This document shows, piece after piece, positions 51,678 to 60,907 of a DNA stretch of 60,946 bases. A program made the translations under genes and the position numbers. The stretch comes from Antarcticimicrobium sp033791545 (lineage in GTDB: Bacteria; Pseudomonadota; Alphaproteobacteria; Rhodobacterales; Rhodobacteraceae). Every line of letters begins with the position of its first letter. Position 1 is the first letter of the stretch. The notes beneath the pieces are model-generated. The model made no database searches. It was not told the DNA's origin and saw only the letters and a program-made list of their open reading frames with translations. Location: positions 1-60,946 of the forward strand of contig JASJGL010000070.1 in NCBI GenBank assembly GCA_033791545.1, written 5' to 3'.

Positions 51678-53342
51678 TTACAGGATCGCGGGCAGGTTCA
51701 GATTGTGCTCCTTCGCACAGTCGATCGCGATTTCGTAGCCCGCATCGGCATGGCGCATCACACCGGTGGCGGGGTCGTTCCACAGCACCCGCGCGATGCG
51801 CGCATCAGCCTCTTCGGTGCCGTCGCAGCAAATTACCATCCCCGAATGCTGCGAAAAGCCCATACCGACACCACCACCGTGATGAAGCGACACCCAGGTC
51901 GCGCCCGATGCCGTATTAAGCAGCGCGTTCAGCAGCGGCCAGTCAGATACGGCGTCAGACCCGTCGCGCATCGATTCCGTTTCGCGGTTGGGCGAGGCAA
52001 CAGAGCCGGAATCAAGGTGGTCGCGCCCGATCACGACCGGCGCTTTCAGCTCACCATTGCGCACCATCTCGTTAAAGGCGAGGCCCAGCTTGTCGCGCTC
52101 TCCCAGCCCGACCCAGCAGATCCGTGCCGGCAGGCCCTGAAACGCGATCCGCTCGCGCGCCATGTCGAGCCAGTTGTGCAGATGCGGATCATCGATCAGC
52201 TCTTTCACCTTCTGGTCGGTCTTGTAGATATCCTCGGGGTCACCCGAAAGCGCGACCCAGCGGAACGGCCCGACCCCCCGGCAGAACAGCGGCCGGATAC
52301 AGGCGGGCACAAAGCCGGGGAAGGAAAAGGCCCGCTCCAGCCCCTCTTCAAGCGCCATCTGGCGAATGTTGTTGCCGTAATCGAGCGTCGGGATACCGGC
52401 ATCGTGGAACCCGACCATCGCCTCGACATGCGCGCGCATGGATTTGCGCGCCGCCGCTTCAACGACCTTGGGTTCGCTCTCTTGCCGGTCGCGCCATTCG
52501 GCCACGCCCCAGCCTTGGGGCAGATAGCCATGCACAGGATCATGCGCCGAGGTCTGGTCGGTTACGATATCGGGCTTTGCCCCGCGTTTGAGCAGCTCGG
52601 GGAACACATCGGCCGCATTGGCGATCAGCGCCACGGATTTCGCCTCGCCAGCGGCGGTCCAACGCTCGATCATCCCCAGCGCCTCGTCGAGATCGTGGGT
52701 CTTCTCGTCGCAATAACGGGTGCGGATGCGGAAATCGACGCGGGTCTCGTCGCATTCAACCGCCAGACAGCAGGCCCCGGCCATCACGGCGGCCAGCGGC
52801 TGCGCGCCGCCCATCCCACCCAGACCGCCGGTCAGGATCCATTTGCCCTTGAGGCTGCCGCCGTACTGCTGGCGCGCGACCTCTACAAAGGTTTCATAGG
52901 TACCCTGCACGATGCCCTGCGCGCCGATATAGATCCACGAACCAGCGGTCATCTGGCCGTACATCATCAGGCCCTTTTTATCGAGCTCGTTGAAATGATC
53001 CCAGTTGGCCCAGTGCGGCACAAGGTTCGAGTTCGCGATCAGCACGCGCGGCGCGTCCTTGTGGGTGCGGAACACCCCGACCGGTTTGCCCGATTGGACC
53101 AGCAGGGTTTCGGTGTCTTCAAGATTTTTCAGGGTCTCGACGATCAGGTCGAAATCCTTCCAGGTCCGCGCCGCGCGCCCGATGCCGCCATAGACGACCA
53201 GCTCATGCGGGTTTTCGGCCACGTCCGGGTGCAGGTTGTTCATCAGCATCCGCAGCGGTGCCTCGGTCAGCCAGCTCTTGGCGTTCAGCTCGGTACCGGT
53301 CGGCGGAAAAATGTCGCGGGTGTTATGACGGGGATTGGTCAT
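51678..53342 (-). CDS. hutU: urocanate hydratase
   Basis: 554 residues, full length. Converts urocanate to 4-imidazolone-5-propionate with tightly bound NAD+. Visible: MNNLHPDVAENPHELVVYGG, the NAD-binding GGLGGMGGAQPLA, VECDETRVDFRIRTRY, and the active-site Cys in IRPLFCRGVGPFRWVALSGD. The C-terminal HHGGGVGMGFSQHSGMV is the family signature. ATG at 53342 gives the normal N-terminus; a longer open frame reads into the upstream dehydrogenase gene. Second step of the hut pathway. Confidence 0.97.
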   Translation of the reverse strand: MTNPRHNTRDIFPPTGTELNAKSWLTEAPLRMLMNNLHPDVAENPHELVVYGGIGRAARTWKDFDLIVETLKNLEDTETLLVQSGKPVGVFRTHKDAPRVLIANSNLVPHWANWDHFNELDKKGLMMYGQMTAGSWIYIGAQGIVQGTYETFVEVARQQYGGSLKGKWILTGGLGGMGGAQPLAAVMAGACCLAVECDETRVDFRIRTRYCDEKTHDLDEALGMIERWTAAGEAKSVALIANAADVFPELLKRGAKPDIVTDQTSAHDPVHGYLPQGWGVAEWRDRQESEPKVVEAAARKSMRAHVEAMVGFHDAGIPTLDYGNNIRQMALEEGLERAFSFPGFVPACIRPLFCRGVGPFRWVALSGDPEDIYKTDQKVKELIDDPHLHNWLDMARERIAFQGLPARICWVGLGERDKLGLAFNEMVRNGELKAPVVIGRDHLDSGSVASPNRETESMRDGSDAVSDWPLLNALLNTASGATWVSLHHGGGVGMGFSQHSGMVICCDGTEEADARIARVLWNDPATGVMRHADAGYEIAIDCAKEHNLNLPAIL

Positions 53343-53352
53343 GTGTTTCTCC

Positions 53353-54522
53353 CTATGCTCGGGCCAGCATCTGGCCGGAAATGATGATGCGTTGAACTTC
53401 GCTGGAACCCTCGTAAATGCGCATGATGCGCAGATCGCGGGTGATCCGCTCGACCGGGAAGTCGGCGGTATAGCCATAGCCACCGTGCAGCTGCAGGGCG
53501 GTATCGGCGATCTTGCCGGCAGCTTCCGAGGCAACGAGCTTGGCCGTCGCCGACGCCAGCGAAAACCGCCCGCCGGTGGCATGGGCAATGTCGCGTTGGC
53601 GGGCGGCATCAAGCGACAGCAACAGTGCCGAGCGCCACGCCACCCCCATGTCAGCAATCATCCAGCGGATGCCCTGCCGTTCGGTCAGCGGCTCGCCGCC
53701 GATGACACGGTCCTTGGCATAGGAAATCGCTGCCTTCATCGCCGCATTGGCCAGCCCAAGACATTGAGCCGCGACTTCGATACGGCCATTGTCGAGCACC
53801 TGCATCGCCGTTTTGAAACCGGCCCCCTCGGTGCCCAACAGAGCGTCTTCGGGCAGATCGACGTCGATATTAAGGGTAAAGACATGGCCGCCGCGCAATC
53901 CCATCGTGCGCTCCGCAGGGCCAGCTTCGAACCCGGCGGTGCCTTTCGGCAGCAAAAACGCCGAGATGCCGCGATGGCCCTTGTCAGGGTCGGTGACGGC
54001 ATAAAGGACGACGAAATCGGCCACCCCACCGTTCGAGATAAAGCATTTCGTGCCCTTGATATGCCAGCCGGTGTCGGTACGCCGGGCGCGGGTTTTCATA
54101 TCGGCCGGGTCAGAACCCGCAGTCGGTTCGGTCAGGGCAAAAGCGCCAAGGGCGGCGCCGCTTGCGGCCTTGGGCAGCCACGCGCGTTTCTGCGCCTCGG
54201 TGCCACCCAACAGGATCGAGTCGGTGGCGAGATAATGCGCCGTCAACGCCGAGGCGGTCGAGCCGCAGGCCCCCGCCACGATCGACACCGCGCGCAACAG
54301 CGCCGGCGCAGAGACGCCGCTGCCCTCGTAGTCCTCGGGCAGGTTGGCCCCCATCATCCCCGCCTCGGCCAGCGTGGCGAGTTGCTCATGGACAAATGTT
54401 CCCTCGGCATCGGTGCGCGCGGCCAGCGGCGCGATCTTGTCTGCGCACAACCGTTCCAACACGTCGCAGAACAGGGATTCTTCTGCCGAAAGCATGTGCC
54501 AAGGATTATCAAGCGCGCTCAT
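53353..54522 (-). CDS. acyl-CoA dehydrogenase embedded in the hut operon
   Basis: 389 residues, complete. FAD-binding segments FALTEPTAGSDPADMKTRAR and KGTKCFISNGGVADF, middle NGRIEVAAQCLGLANAAM, and the C-terminal QLHGGYGYTADFPVERITRD with the catalytic Glu in IYEGSSEVQR (E371), as in short-chain and branched acyl-CoA dehydrogenases. It overlaps the CoA-transferase gene by ATGA and sits 10 bases before hutU. No step of classical histidine breakdown needs it. With the CoA-transferase it could dehydrogenate imidazolepropionyl-CoA to urocanyl-CoA. That substrate is a hypothesis. Confidence 0.88.
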   Translation of the reverse strand: MSALDNPWHMLSAEESLFCDVLERLCADKIAPLAARTDAEGTFVHEQLATLAEAGMMGANLPEDYEGSGVSAPALLRAVSIVAGACGSTASALTAHYLATDSILLGGTEAQKRAWLPKAASGAALGAFALTEPTAGSDPADMKTRARRTDTGWHIKGTKCFISNGGVADFVVLYAVTDPDKGHRGISAFLLPKGTAGFEAGPAERTMGLRGGHVFTLNIDVDLPEDALLGTEGAGFKTAMQVLDNGRIEVAAQCLGLANAAMKAAISYAKDRVIGGEPLTERQGIRWMIADMGVAWRSALLLSLDAARQRDIAHATGGRFSLASATAKLVASEAAGKIADTALQLHGGYGYTADFPVERITRDLRIMRIYEGSSEVQRIIISGQMLARA

Positions 54523-55670
54523 TCTGTCTTCTCCAGTCCGAAGTCTTCTAGGATCGCCTCCAGATCGCCGCCCAGACGCGGGGCAGAGGTCGCGGCGAGG
54601 GGTTTTTCGCCATCAAAGCGCACTGGTTGGCCCACTACCGGCGCATGGCCCAGAACCGGGTGCGGCAATTCGCTGACCAGACCGCGCGCAATGGCGTGTT
54701 CACTGGTTCGGGCCTGCGCGATGTCCCAGATCGGGGCGGTCGGCAGGTTCACCGCGCTCAGCGCCGCGACCGCCTCTTGCGTGCTCAACTGGCTCGACCA
54801 GCCCTCGACCAAGGCGCGCACGGCGGGTTCATGTTCGGTGCGGATCTCGTCGCTGGCGAAGCGTGGGTCTTTGACCGCCTCGGGATGTCCAATCAGGTCC
54901 GCGAGCCGGGCGAATTGCCTGTTGTTTAGCACCGCGATCACCACCTGCCCGTCGCGGGTCGCAAAACAGCCGAACGGGGTCGACAGCGGATGCCGGTTGC
55001 CGACCCGTTCCGGCAGGACCCCGGCATAAAGATTCAGCGCGTGGCTGGTGGTCAACATCGAGAACAGCGCGTCATACATCGCCACATCCAGCGCCGCGCC
55101 CTGCCCGGTCCGGTCCCGTTGCACCAGCGCGGCCATGATCGACCAGCTTGCGAACAGCCCGGCAATCAGATCGCCCAAGGCTTCCCCGGTCTGCAGCGGC
55201 GCGCCGCCCTCTTCCCCGGTGGCAGACATCAGCCCGGACATCGCCTGAACCACGACGTCATAGGCGGGTAGATCGCGGAACGGCCCCTCCTGACCAAAGC
55301 CCGAGATCGAGCAATAGATCAGCCGCGGATTTTTCGCACGCAGGGCCGCAGCCCCCAGTCCCAGCCGTTCCGCCACGCCGGGGCGGAAATTTTCCACCAC
55401 CACATCAACCCGGCCCGCGATGGCCTGCGCCAACGCCAGATCGGCAGGCGCCTTGAGATCCAGCGTCATCGACCGCTTGCCACGGTTGTTCAGCGTGAAC
55501 AGCGCGCTCTCGCCCTGTTTGAACGGACCGATATGGCGGTATTCGTCCCCGGCCGGGGATTCCAGCTTGATGACGTCAGCGCCCAGATCGGCCAGCAGGG
55601 CTGTACAATAGGGGCCGGAAAGTACCCGTGTCAGATCCAGCACCCGGATCCCTTCAAGCGGTTTGCTCAT
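54519..55670 (-). CDS. CaiB/BaiF family (class III) CoA-transferase in the hut operon
   Basis: 383 residues. Class III CoA-transferase start (LEGIRVLDLTRVLSGPYCTA, LLADLGADVIKLESPAGDEY), VENFRPGVAERLGLG, ISGFGQEGPFRD, and the catalytic Asp in LDVAMYDALFSML. These enzymes pass CoA between carboxylic acids. Coupled by ATGA overlaps to hutG upstream and to the acyl-CoA dehydrogenase downstream, a tandem like CaiB/CaiA of carnitine metabolism. Likely transfers CoA to the acid used by the dehydrogenase. Confidence 0.88.
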   Translation of the reverse strand: MSKPLEGIRVLDLTRVLSGPYCTALLADLGADVIKLESPAGDEYRHIGPFKQGESALFTLNNRGKRSMTLDLKAPADLALAQAIAGRVDVVVENFRPGVAERLGLGAAALRAKNPRLIYCSISGFGQEGPFRDLPAYDVVVQAMSGLMSATGEEGGAPLQTGEALGDLIAGLFASWSIMAALVQRDRTGQGAALDVAMYDALFSMLTTSHALNLYAGVLPERVGNRHPLSTPFGCFATRDGQVVIAVLNNRQFARLADLIGHPEAVKDPRFASDEIRTEHEPAVRALVEGWSSQLSTQEAVAALSAVNLPTAPIWDIAQARTSEHAIARGLVSELPHPVLGHAPVVGQPVRFDGEKPLAATSAPRLGGDLEAILEDFGLEKTE

Positions 55671-56464
55671 GACGCCGCCCTCAACTCCGGCGCCATATCG
55701 ACCAGCGCGTGCAAGATCGCGGCAAGCGGCGGGCGCAGATCCTCGGCCTTGGCAGGGTCATAGGCAAACGGCAGCGCCTCGGCCACCAAGTGGGTCGATT
55801 GCGCAAGCTCCATCTGGATCGCATGCACGCCGTCGCCCGGCTGACCATACTGGCGCGTGGTCCAGCCGCCTTTGAACCGCCCGTTCACCGCCATCGTCCG
55901 CCCGGTGCCTGCGCAAACCTTCTGCGCGGCAGCCTCGAGGCGCGGATCACAGGTGACGCCCAGATTGGTGCCGATATTGAAGTCGGGCAGCGTCCCTTCG
56001 AACAGAAAGGGAATATGGCTGCGGATCGAATGGCAATCATACAGGATCGCAACCCCGTGGATCGCCTTGACCCGTGCAATCTCGGCGGCCAACGCGGCGT
56101 GATAGGGCGTGTGCCAATCGGCCAGACGCTGCGCGATCTCTGCATCATCCGGTGCCGTGGTCCAAAGCGGCTCGCCGTCGAAATCGGTCATCGGGACAAG
56201 CCCGGTGGTGTTCTGACCGGGGTACAGGCTTTTGTTCTCCGGCCCCCGGTTGGCGTCGATCACATAACGATGAAACATCGCACGGACCGTGGTCGCCCCC
56301 GGAAGCAGCCCTTCATACAGCCGCTCCACATGCCAGTCGGTATCGGCAAGGGTCTGCCCGCGCGGGGTCAGCCGGGCAAAGATCTCGTCGGGAACAAAGG
56401 TGCCGGTATGGGGCAGGCCAAGGATAACCGGGCTGTCGCCCTGACTGACGGTAACCGGGGTCAT
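55667..56464 (-). CDS. hutG: N-formylglutamate deformylase
   Basis: 265 residues of the N-formylglutamate amidohydrolase family: ILGLPHTGTFVPDEIFARL, TDWHVERLYEGLLPG, VIDANRGPENKSLYPGQNTT, and LYDCHSIRSHIPFLFEGTLP with metal-binding His. Gives glutamate and formate, the last step after HutF. With hutF (59319) it shows the five-step pathway, not the formiminoglutamase route. ATGA overlaps on both sides. Confidence 0.93.
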   Translation of the reverse strand: MTPVTVSQGDSPVILGLPHTGTFVPDEIFARLTPRGQTLADTDWHVERLYEGLLPGATTVRAMFHRYVIDANRGPENKSLYPGQNTTGLVPMTDFDGEPLWTTAPDDAEIAQRLADWHTPYHAALAAEIARVKAIHGVAILYDCHSIRSHIPFLFEGTLPDFNIGTNLGVTCDPRLEAAAQKVCAGTGRTMAVNGRFKGGWTTRQYGQPGDGVHAIQMELAQSTHLVAEALPFAYDPAKAEDLRPPLAAILHALVDMAPELRAAS

Positions 56465-58002
56465 GGCCGCACCTCTTCAAGCAGGGCCTCGGGCAGCGCA
56501 TCAAGTAGCGCACCGGAGCGGACCAGCTCTGCCGCCTGCTCCAGATCCGGGGCAAGGAAGCGGTCCTGATCCAGCGGCGGCACCGATTGGCGCAGCCGTT
56601 CGATCACCGCAGCCAGCGGCGCGGAGGTTTTCAGCGGTGCGCGAAACTCGACTCCGGCACTGGCGCAAAGCGCCTCGATCCCGAGGATGTGGGTCAGGTT
56701 CGCATTCATCCGTTTGAGCCGCCGCGCCCCATGCGCCGCCATCGAGACGTGATCTTCCTGATTAGCCGAGGTCGGCGTGGAATCGGTGGAACAGGGGTTG
56801 GCGAGATGCTTGTTCTCGCTCATCAGCGCGGCCGAGGTGACCTCGGCAATCATCAACCCGCTGTTGAGTCCCGGCGCCGGCGTCAGGAAGGCCGGCAAAT
56901 CATAGTTCATGGTGGGATCGACCATCAGCGCGATACGTCGCTGCCCGATTGCGCCGATCTCGGCAATGGCCAAGGCGATCTGATCAGCGGCAAAGGCGAC
57001 GGGCTCGGCATGGAAATTCCCGCCCGAGACGATCACATTCGCGTCGATCAGAACCAGCGGGTTGTCGGTTGCCGCGTTGGCTTCGATCTCCAACGTGCGC
57101 GCCGCCTGCGTCAACAGGTCGATACAGGCCCCGGTCACCTGCGGTTGGCAGCGGATGCAATAGGGGTCCTGCACCCGCAGGTCGCCCTCAAGATGGCTTT
57201 CGCGGATCGCAGAGCCGTCCATCAACCTGCGGATCGCGCGCGCCGCGACGATTTGGCCGCGATGGCCGCGCAATTGATGCACCTCGTCAAGGAAGGGCGC
57301 GGTCGAACCCATGATCGCGTCGGTGGCCAAAGCCGAGGTCACCAGCGCGTTGCGCGCCAGACGGAAGGCATCGAACAATCCTGTCAGCGCAAAGGCGGTG
57401 GACACCTGCGTGCCGTTGATCAGCGCCAGACCCTCTTTCGCAGACAGGCTGATCGGCGCCAGCCCGGCTGCCGCCAGCGCGGCGGCTCCGGCCATTTCCT
57501 GACCCTGAAACAGCGCCCGGCTTTCCCCCAGCATCACAGCGGCCATATGGGCAAGCGGTGCAAGATCGCCCGAGGCCCCGACCGACCCCTGCGCGGGGAT
57601 CACCGGCATCACGCCCTTGGCCAGCATGCCTTCCAACAGCGCGACGACCTCGGGGCGCACGCCCGATGCCCCGCGCCCCAGCGACAGAAGTTTCAGCGCC
57701 ATGATCAGGCGCACGGTTTCGGGCTCGATCGGCTCACCGACGCCGCAGCAATGCGACAGGATCAGATTGCGTTGCAGCGTGGCGGTGTCCTCGGGGCGGA
57801 TCTTGATCGAGGCCAGTTTGCCAAAGCCGGTATTGACGCCATAGACCGGTGTCTCGCCCTGTGCCGCGGCGGCAATACGCGCGGCGGCTTCGATGATGGC
57901 AGGACGGGCGCTGTCGTCGAGACGCACGGCAAGCCCCTCGCGCCAGATCTGTTCGAGGTCAGCCAGGGTACACTGGCCGGGGATCAATACGAGTTCAGAC
58001 AA
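56461..58002 (-). CDS. hutH: histidine ammonia-lyase
   Basis: 513 residues from a TTG at 58002. The MIO cofactor triad Ala143-Ser144-Gly145 lies in GSVGASGDLAPLAH, with YGVNTGFGKLASIKI, NGTQVSTAFALTGLFDA and MNYDLPAFLTPAPGLNSGLM typical of HAL. Deaminates histidine to urocanate. An ATG at 58014 is in frame, but TTG has GGAGGCGAAA at the right distance while ATG has no ribosome site, and the TTG numbering puts the MIO serine where known HALs have it. Overlaps the hutI stop by 8 bases and hutG by ATGA. Confidence 0.95.
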   Translation of the reverse strand: MSELVLIPGQCTLADLEQIWREGLAVRLDDSARPAIIEAAARIAAAAQGETPVYGVNTGFGKLASIKIRPEDTATLQRNLILSHCCGVGEPIEPETVRLIMALKLLSLGRGASGVRPEVVALLEGMLAKGVMPVIPAQGSVGASGDLAPLAHMAAVMLGESRALFQGQEMAGAAALAAAGLAPISLSAKEGLALINGTQVSTAFALTGLFDAFRLARNALVTSALATDAIMGSTAPFLDEVHQLRGHRGQIVAARAIRRLMDGSAIRESHLEGDLRVQDPYCIRCQPQVTGACIDLLTQAARTLEIEANAATDNPLVLIDANVIVSGGNFHAEPVAFAADQIALAIAEIGAIGQRRIALMVDPTMNYDLPAFLTPAPGLNSGLMIAEVTSAALMSENKHLANPCSTDSTPTSANQEDHVSMAAHGARRLKRMNANLTHILGIEALCASAGVEFRAPLKTSAPLAAVIERLRQSVPPLDQDRFLAPDLEQAAELVRSGALLDALPEALLEEVRP

Positions 58003-59197
58003 TTTCGCCTCCATAGATGCGGGCGTGAAGGGGGTTGAAGCCAATGCGATAGGACAGCTCGGCCGGGTGGGCGACATCCCAGATGGCCAGATCGGCGCGC
58101 AAACCCGGCGCGATCACACCGCGCTCCGCCAGACCCAGCGCGCGGGCGGCGTTGCGGGTGATACCGCGCAGACAATCCGAGGGCGTCATCCGAAACAGGG
58201 TTGCGCCCATGTTCAGCGTGAGAAGCAGCGAGGTCAGCGGCGAGGTTCCGGGATTGCAGTCGGTCGCCAGCGCAATCGGCACCCCGGCCGCGCGCAACGC
58301 CGCAACGGGGGGTGCTTGGGTTTCGCGCAGGGTATAAAAGGCCCCCGGCAGCACCACCGCCACTGTCCCCGAGGCCGCCATCGCCGCGATCCCGTCCGCG
58401 CCAAGATATTCCAGATGATCGACCGACAGCGCGTGGTGCTGCGCCGCCATCACCGCGCCACCCAGATCGGACAACTGTTCGGCGTGGAGTTTAACCGGCA
58501 GGCCAAGCGCGGCGGCGCGATCAAAGATCTGCGCCATCTCCTCCGGGCTGAAGGCGATGCCCTCACAGAACCCGTCGACCGCATCAATCAGCCCTTCGTC
58601 ATGGGCGCGCTCCATCCCCGCGATCACCACGTCGCGCAGATAGCCAGCGCGATCCTCGGCATATTCCGGCGGCAGCGCATGGGCGGCAAGCCATGAGGTC
58701 ACGACACTCACCTTGCGCTCGCGCCCGATCCGGCGCGCCGCGCGCAGCATCCGCAGTTCGGTTTCCAGTTCCAGCCCATAGCCGGACTTGATTTCAAGCG
58801 TGGTGACCCCCTCGGCCAACAGCGCATCGACCCGGGGCAGCGCAGTCGCGACCAGGTCATCCTCGCTTGCCGCCCGCGTGGCGCGCACGGTCGACAGGAT
58901 GCCACCCCCGGCGCGCGCGATCTCTTCATAGCCAGCCCCTTCGAGCCGCATTTCGAACTCGCGCGCCCGATCTCCACCAAAGACCACATGGGTATGACAG
59001 TCGATCAGCCCCGGCGTCACCAGCCGCCCGCCAAGGTCCTGACGCGGGACCGCTGCGTAAAGTTCGGGGATATCCGCTTCGGGTCCGACCCAGGCGATTC
59101 GATCTTTGTCGATCACCAGAGCTGCCGCCTCGACAAGGCCGTAACCCTCGGATTTGTCGTCCATCCTTGCAACGGTGACATTGCTGAAAATCTGCAT
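57995..59197 (-). CDS. hutI: imidazolonepropionase
   Basis: 400 residues, amidohydrolase fold. Metal site CHTHVVFGGDRAREFEMR, AGGGILSTVRATRAAS, KLHAEQLSDLGGAVMAAQH, SVDHLEYLG, and ALATDCNPGTSPLTSLLLTL. Hydrolyses imidazolonepropionate to formimino-glutamate. First gene of the long minus-strand hut operon; its promoter faces hutF across 121 bases. Confidence 0.96.
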   Translation of the reverse strand: MQIFSNVTVARMDDKSEGYGLVEAAALVIDKDRIAWVGPEADIPELYAAVPRQDLGGRLVTPGLIDCHTHVVFGGDRAREFEMRLEGAGYEEIARAGGGILSTVRATRAASEDDLVATALPRVDALLAEGVTTLEIKSGYGLELETELRMLRAARRIGRERKVSVVTSWLAAHALPPEYAEDRAGYLRDVVIAGMERAHDEGLIDAVDGFCEGIAFSPEEMAQIFDRAAALGLPVKLHAEQLSDLGGAVMAAQHHALSVDHLEYLGADGIAAMAASGTVAVVLPGAFYTLRETQAPPVAALRAAGVPIALATDCNPGTSPLTSLLLTLNMGATLFRMTPSDCLRGITRNAARALGLAERGVIAPGLRADLAIWDVAHPAELSYRIGFNPLHARIYGGEIV

Positions 59198-59318
59198 GGG
59201 GCGTCATCTCCGGATTGCTTTTTTCGCTAATATGTCTAGTCTTATAGATGATCCATGTCTAAACTTATTTTTGCCCACGACTGGGAAATCGGCGGGCTGA
59301 AAACCAGGAGAACAGAAA
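59198..59318. promoter_or_regulatory. divergent hutI/hutF promoter region with repeated ATGTCTA sites
   Basis: AT-rich gap with two direct copies, ATGTCTAGTC (59232-59241) and ATGTCTAAAC (59255-59264), 23 bases apart. Each resembles half of the GTCTAGAC-type palindrome bound by HutC repressors. A hutC gene follows hutF, so these are likely its operators controlling both directions. Urocanate is the known inducer of HutC proteins. Confidence 0.5.
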
Positions 59319-60683
59319 ATGACGATGCTTTGGGCAGAACGGGCGCTGTTGCCCACAGGTTGGGCAAAAAATGTACGGATCGGGCTGGATTCCGCCGGGC
59401 GCATCGCCAATGTCGCCTCGGATACAGCCCCGGAAGGGCAGCGACTCGACCTCGTTTTGCCGGCGGTGGTGAACGTGCATTCGCATATTTTCCAACGCGC
59501 GATGGCCGGTCTGTCCGAGGCGCGCGGGCCGCATCCGCGTGACACCTTCTGGACATGGCGTCAGCTGATGTATCGTTTCCTCGATCATCTGACCCCGGAC
59601 GATGTCGAGGTGATCGCCGCGCTGGTGCAGATGGAGATGCTGGAGGCCGGCTATGCCACCAATGTTGAGTTTCACTATCTGCATCACCAACCGGGCGGCA
59701 CCCCCTATGCCAACCTCGCCGAGATGTCGCAGCGTATCGCCGCCGCCGCCGCGCGCAGCGGAATCGGCCTGACGCTGTTGCCGGTACATTATCAGTACGG
59801 AGGGTGCGATCATCGCCCGCTCGGACCCGGCCAGCAACGTTTCGGCACCACCCCCGAGGATTTTGCTCGGCTGCTCGACGGGGCAGAGGCGGCGCTCGCC
59901 GGGCTGCCCGCTGATGCCGGGATCGGCGTGGCGCCGCATTCCCTGCGCGCCGTCTCGCCAGAGGCGCTGAAACTTTGTACAGAATTGCGCCCGGATCGCC
60001 CATTGCATCTGCATCTGGCCGAACAGATCCCCGAAATCGAAGAGGTGCAGTCCGCCTACGGCCATCGCCCGGTCGAATGGTTGCTGGAAAATTTCACGCC
60101 GGATCAACGCTGGACGCTGATCCATCTGACCCACCTGACCGAGGACGAGACCCGCACTCGGGCCGAAACGGGGGCGCTGGCCTGGCTTTGCCCGATCACG
60201 GAATCAAGCCTTGGGGATGGCATCTTCAACGGTGTCACATGGCAACAGGCCGGTGGGCGGATCGGCTTTGGCTCGGACAGCAATGTTCGCATCGCGTTGT
60301 TCGAAGAGTTGCGTACGCTGGAATACAGCCAACGCCTGCGCGAACACGCCCGCGCCATCTATGCCACGCCAGAACGTTCAACCGGACGGGTGCTGTATGA
60401 TGCCGCGCTGGAGGGGGGCGCAACCGCCGCCGGGCGCGATACCGGGGCAATCGTCCCGGGCAATTGGGCCGATCTCTGCGCGGTGTCCTGTAACACCCCG
60501 GTGTTGTTCGGGCGAGAAGGGGATACGCTGCTCGACAGCTTGATATTCGCAGGCGGCGACGGGCAGATCAGCGATGTCTGGGCCGCTGGCCGGCATGTCG
60601 TGCAGGAGGGGCGCCACATCGACCGCAACCGCATCGTGTCCGATTATCTGACCTGTATCGGCAAACTGCAGGAACGGCTGTGA
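59319..60683 (+). CDS. hutF: formimidoylglutamate deiminase
   Basis: 454 residues, amidohydrolase fold. Metal motif NVHSHIFQRAMAGLSE, then RGPHPRDTFWTWRQLMYRF, EFHYLHHQPGG, LHLHLAEQIPEIEEV, and FGSDSNVRIALFEELRTLEY, all typical of HutF. Converts N-formimino-glutamate to N-formyl-glutamate and ammonia, feeding HutG. ATG follows CCAGGAGAACAG. Its stop overlaps the hutC GTG by GTGA. Confidence 0.95.
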   Translation: MTMLWAERALLPTGWAKNVRIGLDSAGRIANVASDTAPEGQRLDLVLPAVVNVHSHIFQRAMAGLSEARGPHPRDTFWTWRQLMYRFLDHLTPDDVEVIAALVQMEMLEAGYATNVEFHYLHHQPGGTPYANLAEMSQRIAAAAARSGIGLTLLPVHYQYGGCDHRPLGPGQQRFGTTPEDFARLLDGAEAALAGLPADAGIGVAPHSLRAVSPEALKLCTELRPDRPLHLHLAEQIPEIEEVQSAYGHRPVEWLLENFTPDQRWTLIHLTHLTEDETRTRAETGALAWLCPITESSLGDGIFNGVTWQQAGGRIGFGSDSNVRIALFEELRTLEYSQRLREHARAIYATPERSTGRVLYDAALEGGATAAGRDTGAIVPGNWADLCAVSCNTPVLFGREGDTLLDSLIFAGGDGQISDVWAAGRHVVQEGRHIDRNRIVSDYLTCIGKLQERL

Positions 60684-60907
60684 CAGAGCGCGACGCCATT
60701 CCGGCTGGCGGCAAAGCCACCTATATCGCCGAAGAGGTGCGCCGTCGGATCATCGAAAAGGAATGGCGCCAAGGTGACCGCATTCCCGACGAGACGGAAC
60801 TGGCCACTGAATTCGGCGTGGCCCGGGCCCCCGGGAACAAGGCGCTGCCGCTCCTGGCCGAAGAGGGGCTGCTTGACCCTCGCCCCCCCGCCCGCACCCC
60901 CGTGGCG
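60680..60907 (+). CDS. hutC: HutC, GntR family repressor (partial, sequence degraded near contig end)
   Basis: Starts at GTG 60680, overlapping the hutF stop. The N-terminal winged helix of HutC is clear to about residue 50: ATYIAEEVRRRIIEKEWRQG, DRIPDETELATEFGVARA. After that the expected TVNKALR...LLDRRR pattern appears as PGNKALP...LLDPRP, consistent with several G-to-C and similar miscalls, and from 60908 the sequence is adapter-like. The TAG at 60944 is therefore not a real stop. Regulates hut genes in response to urocanate. Confidence 0.75.
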
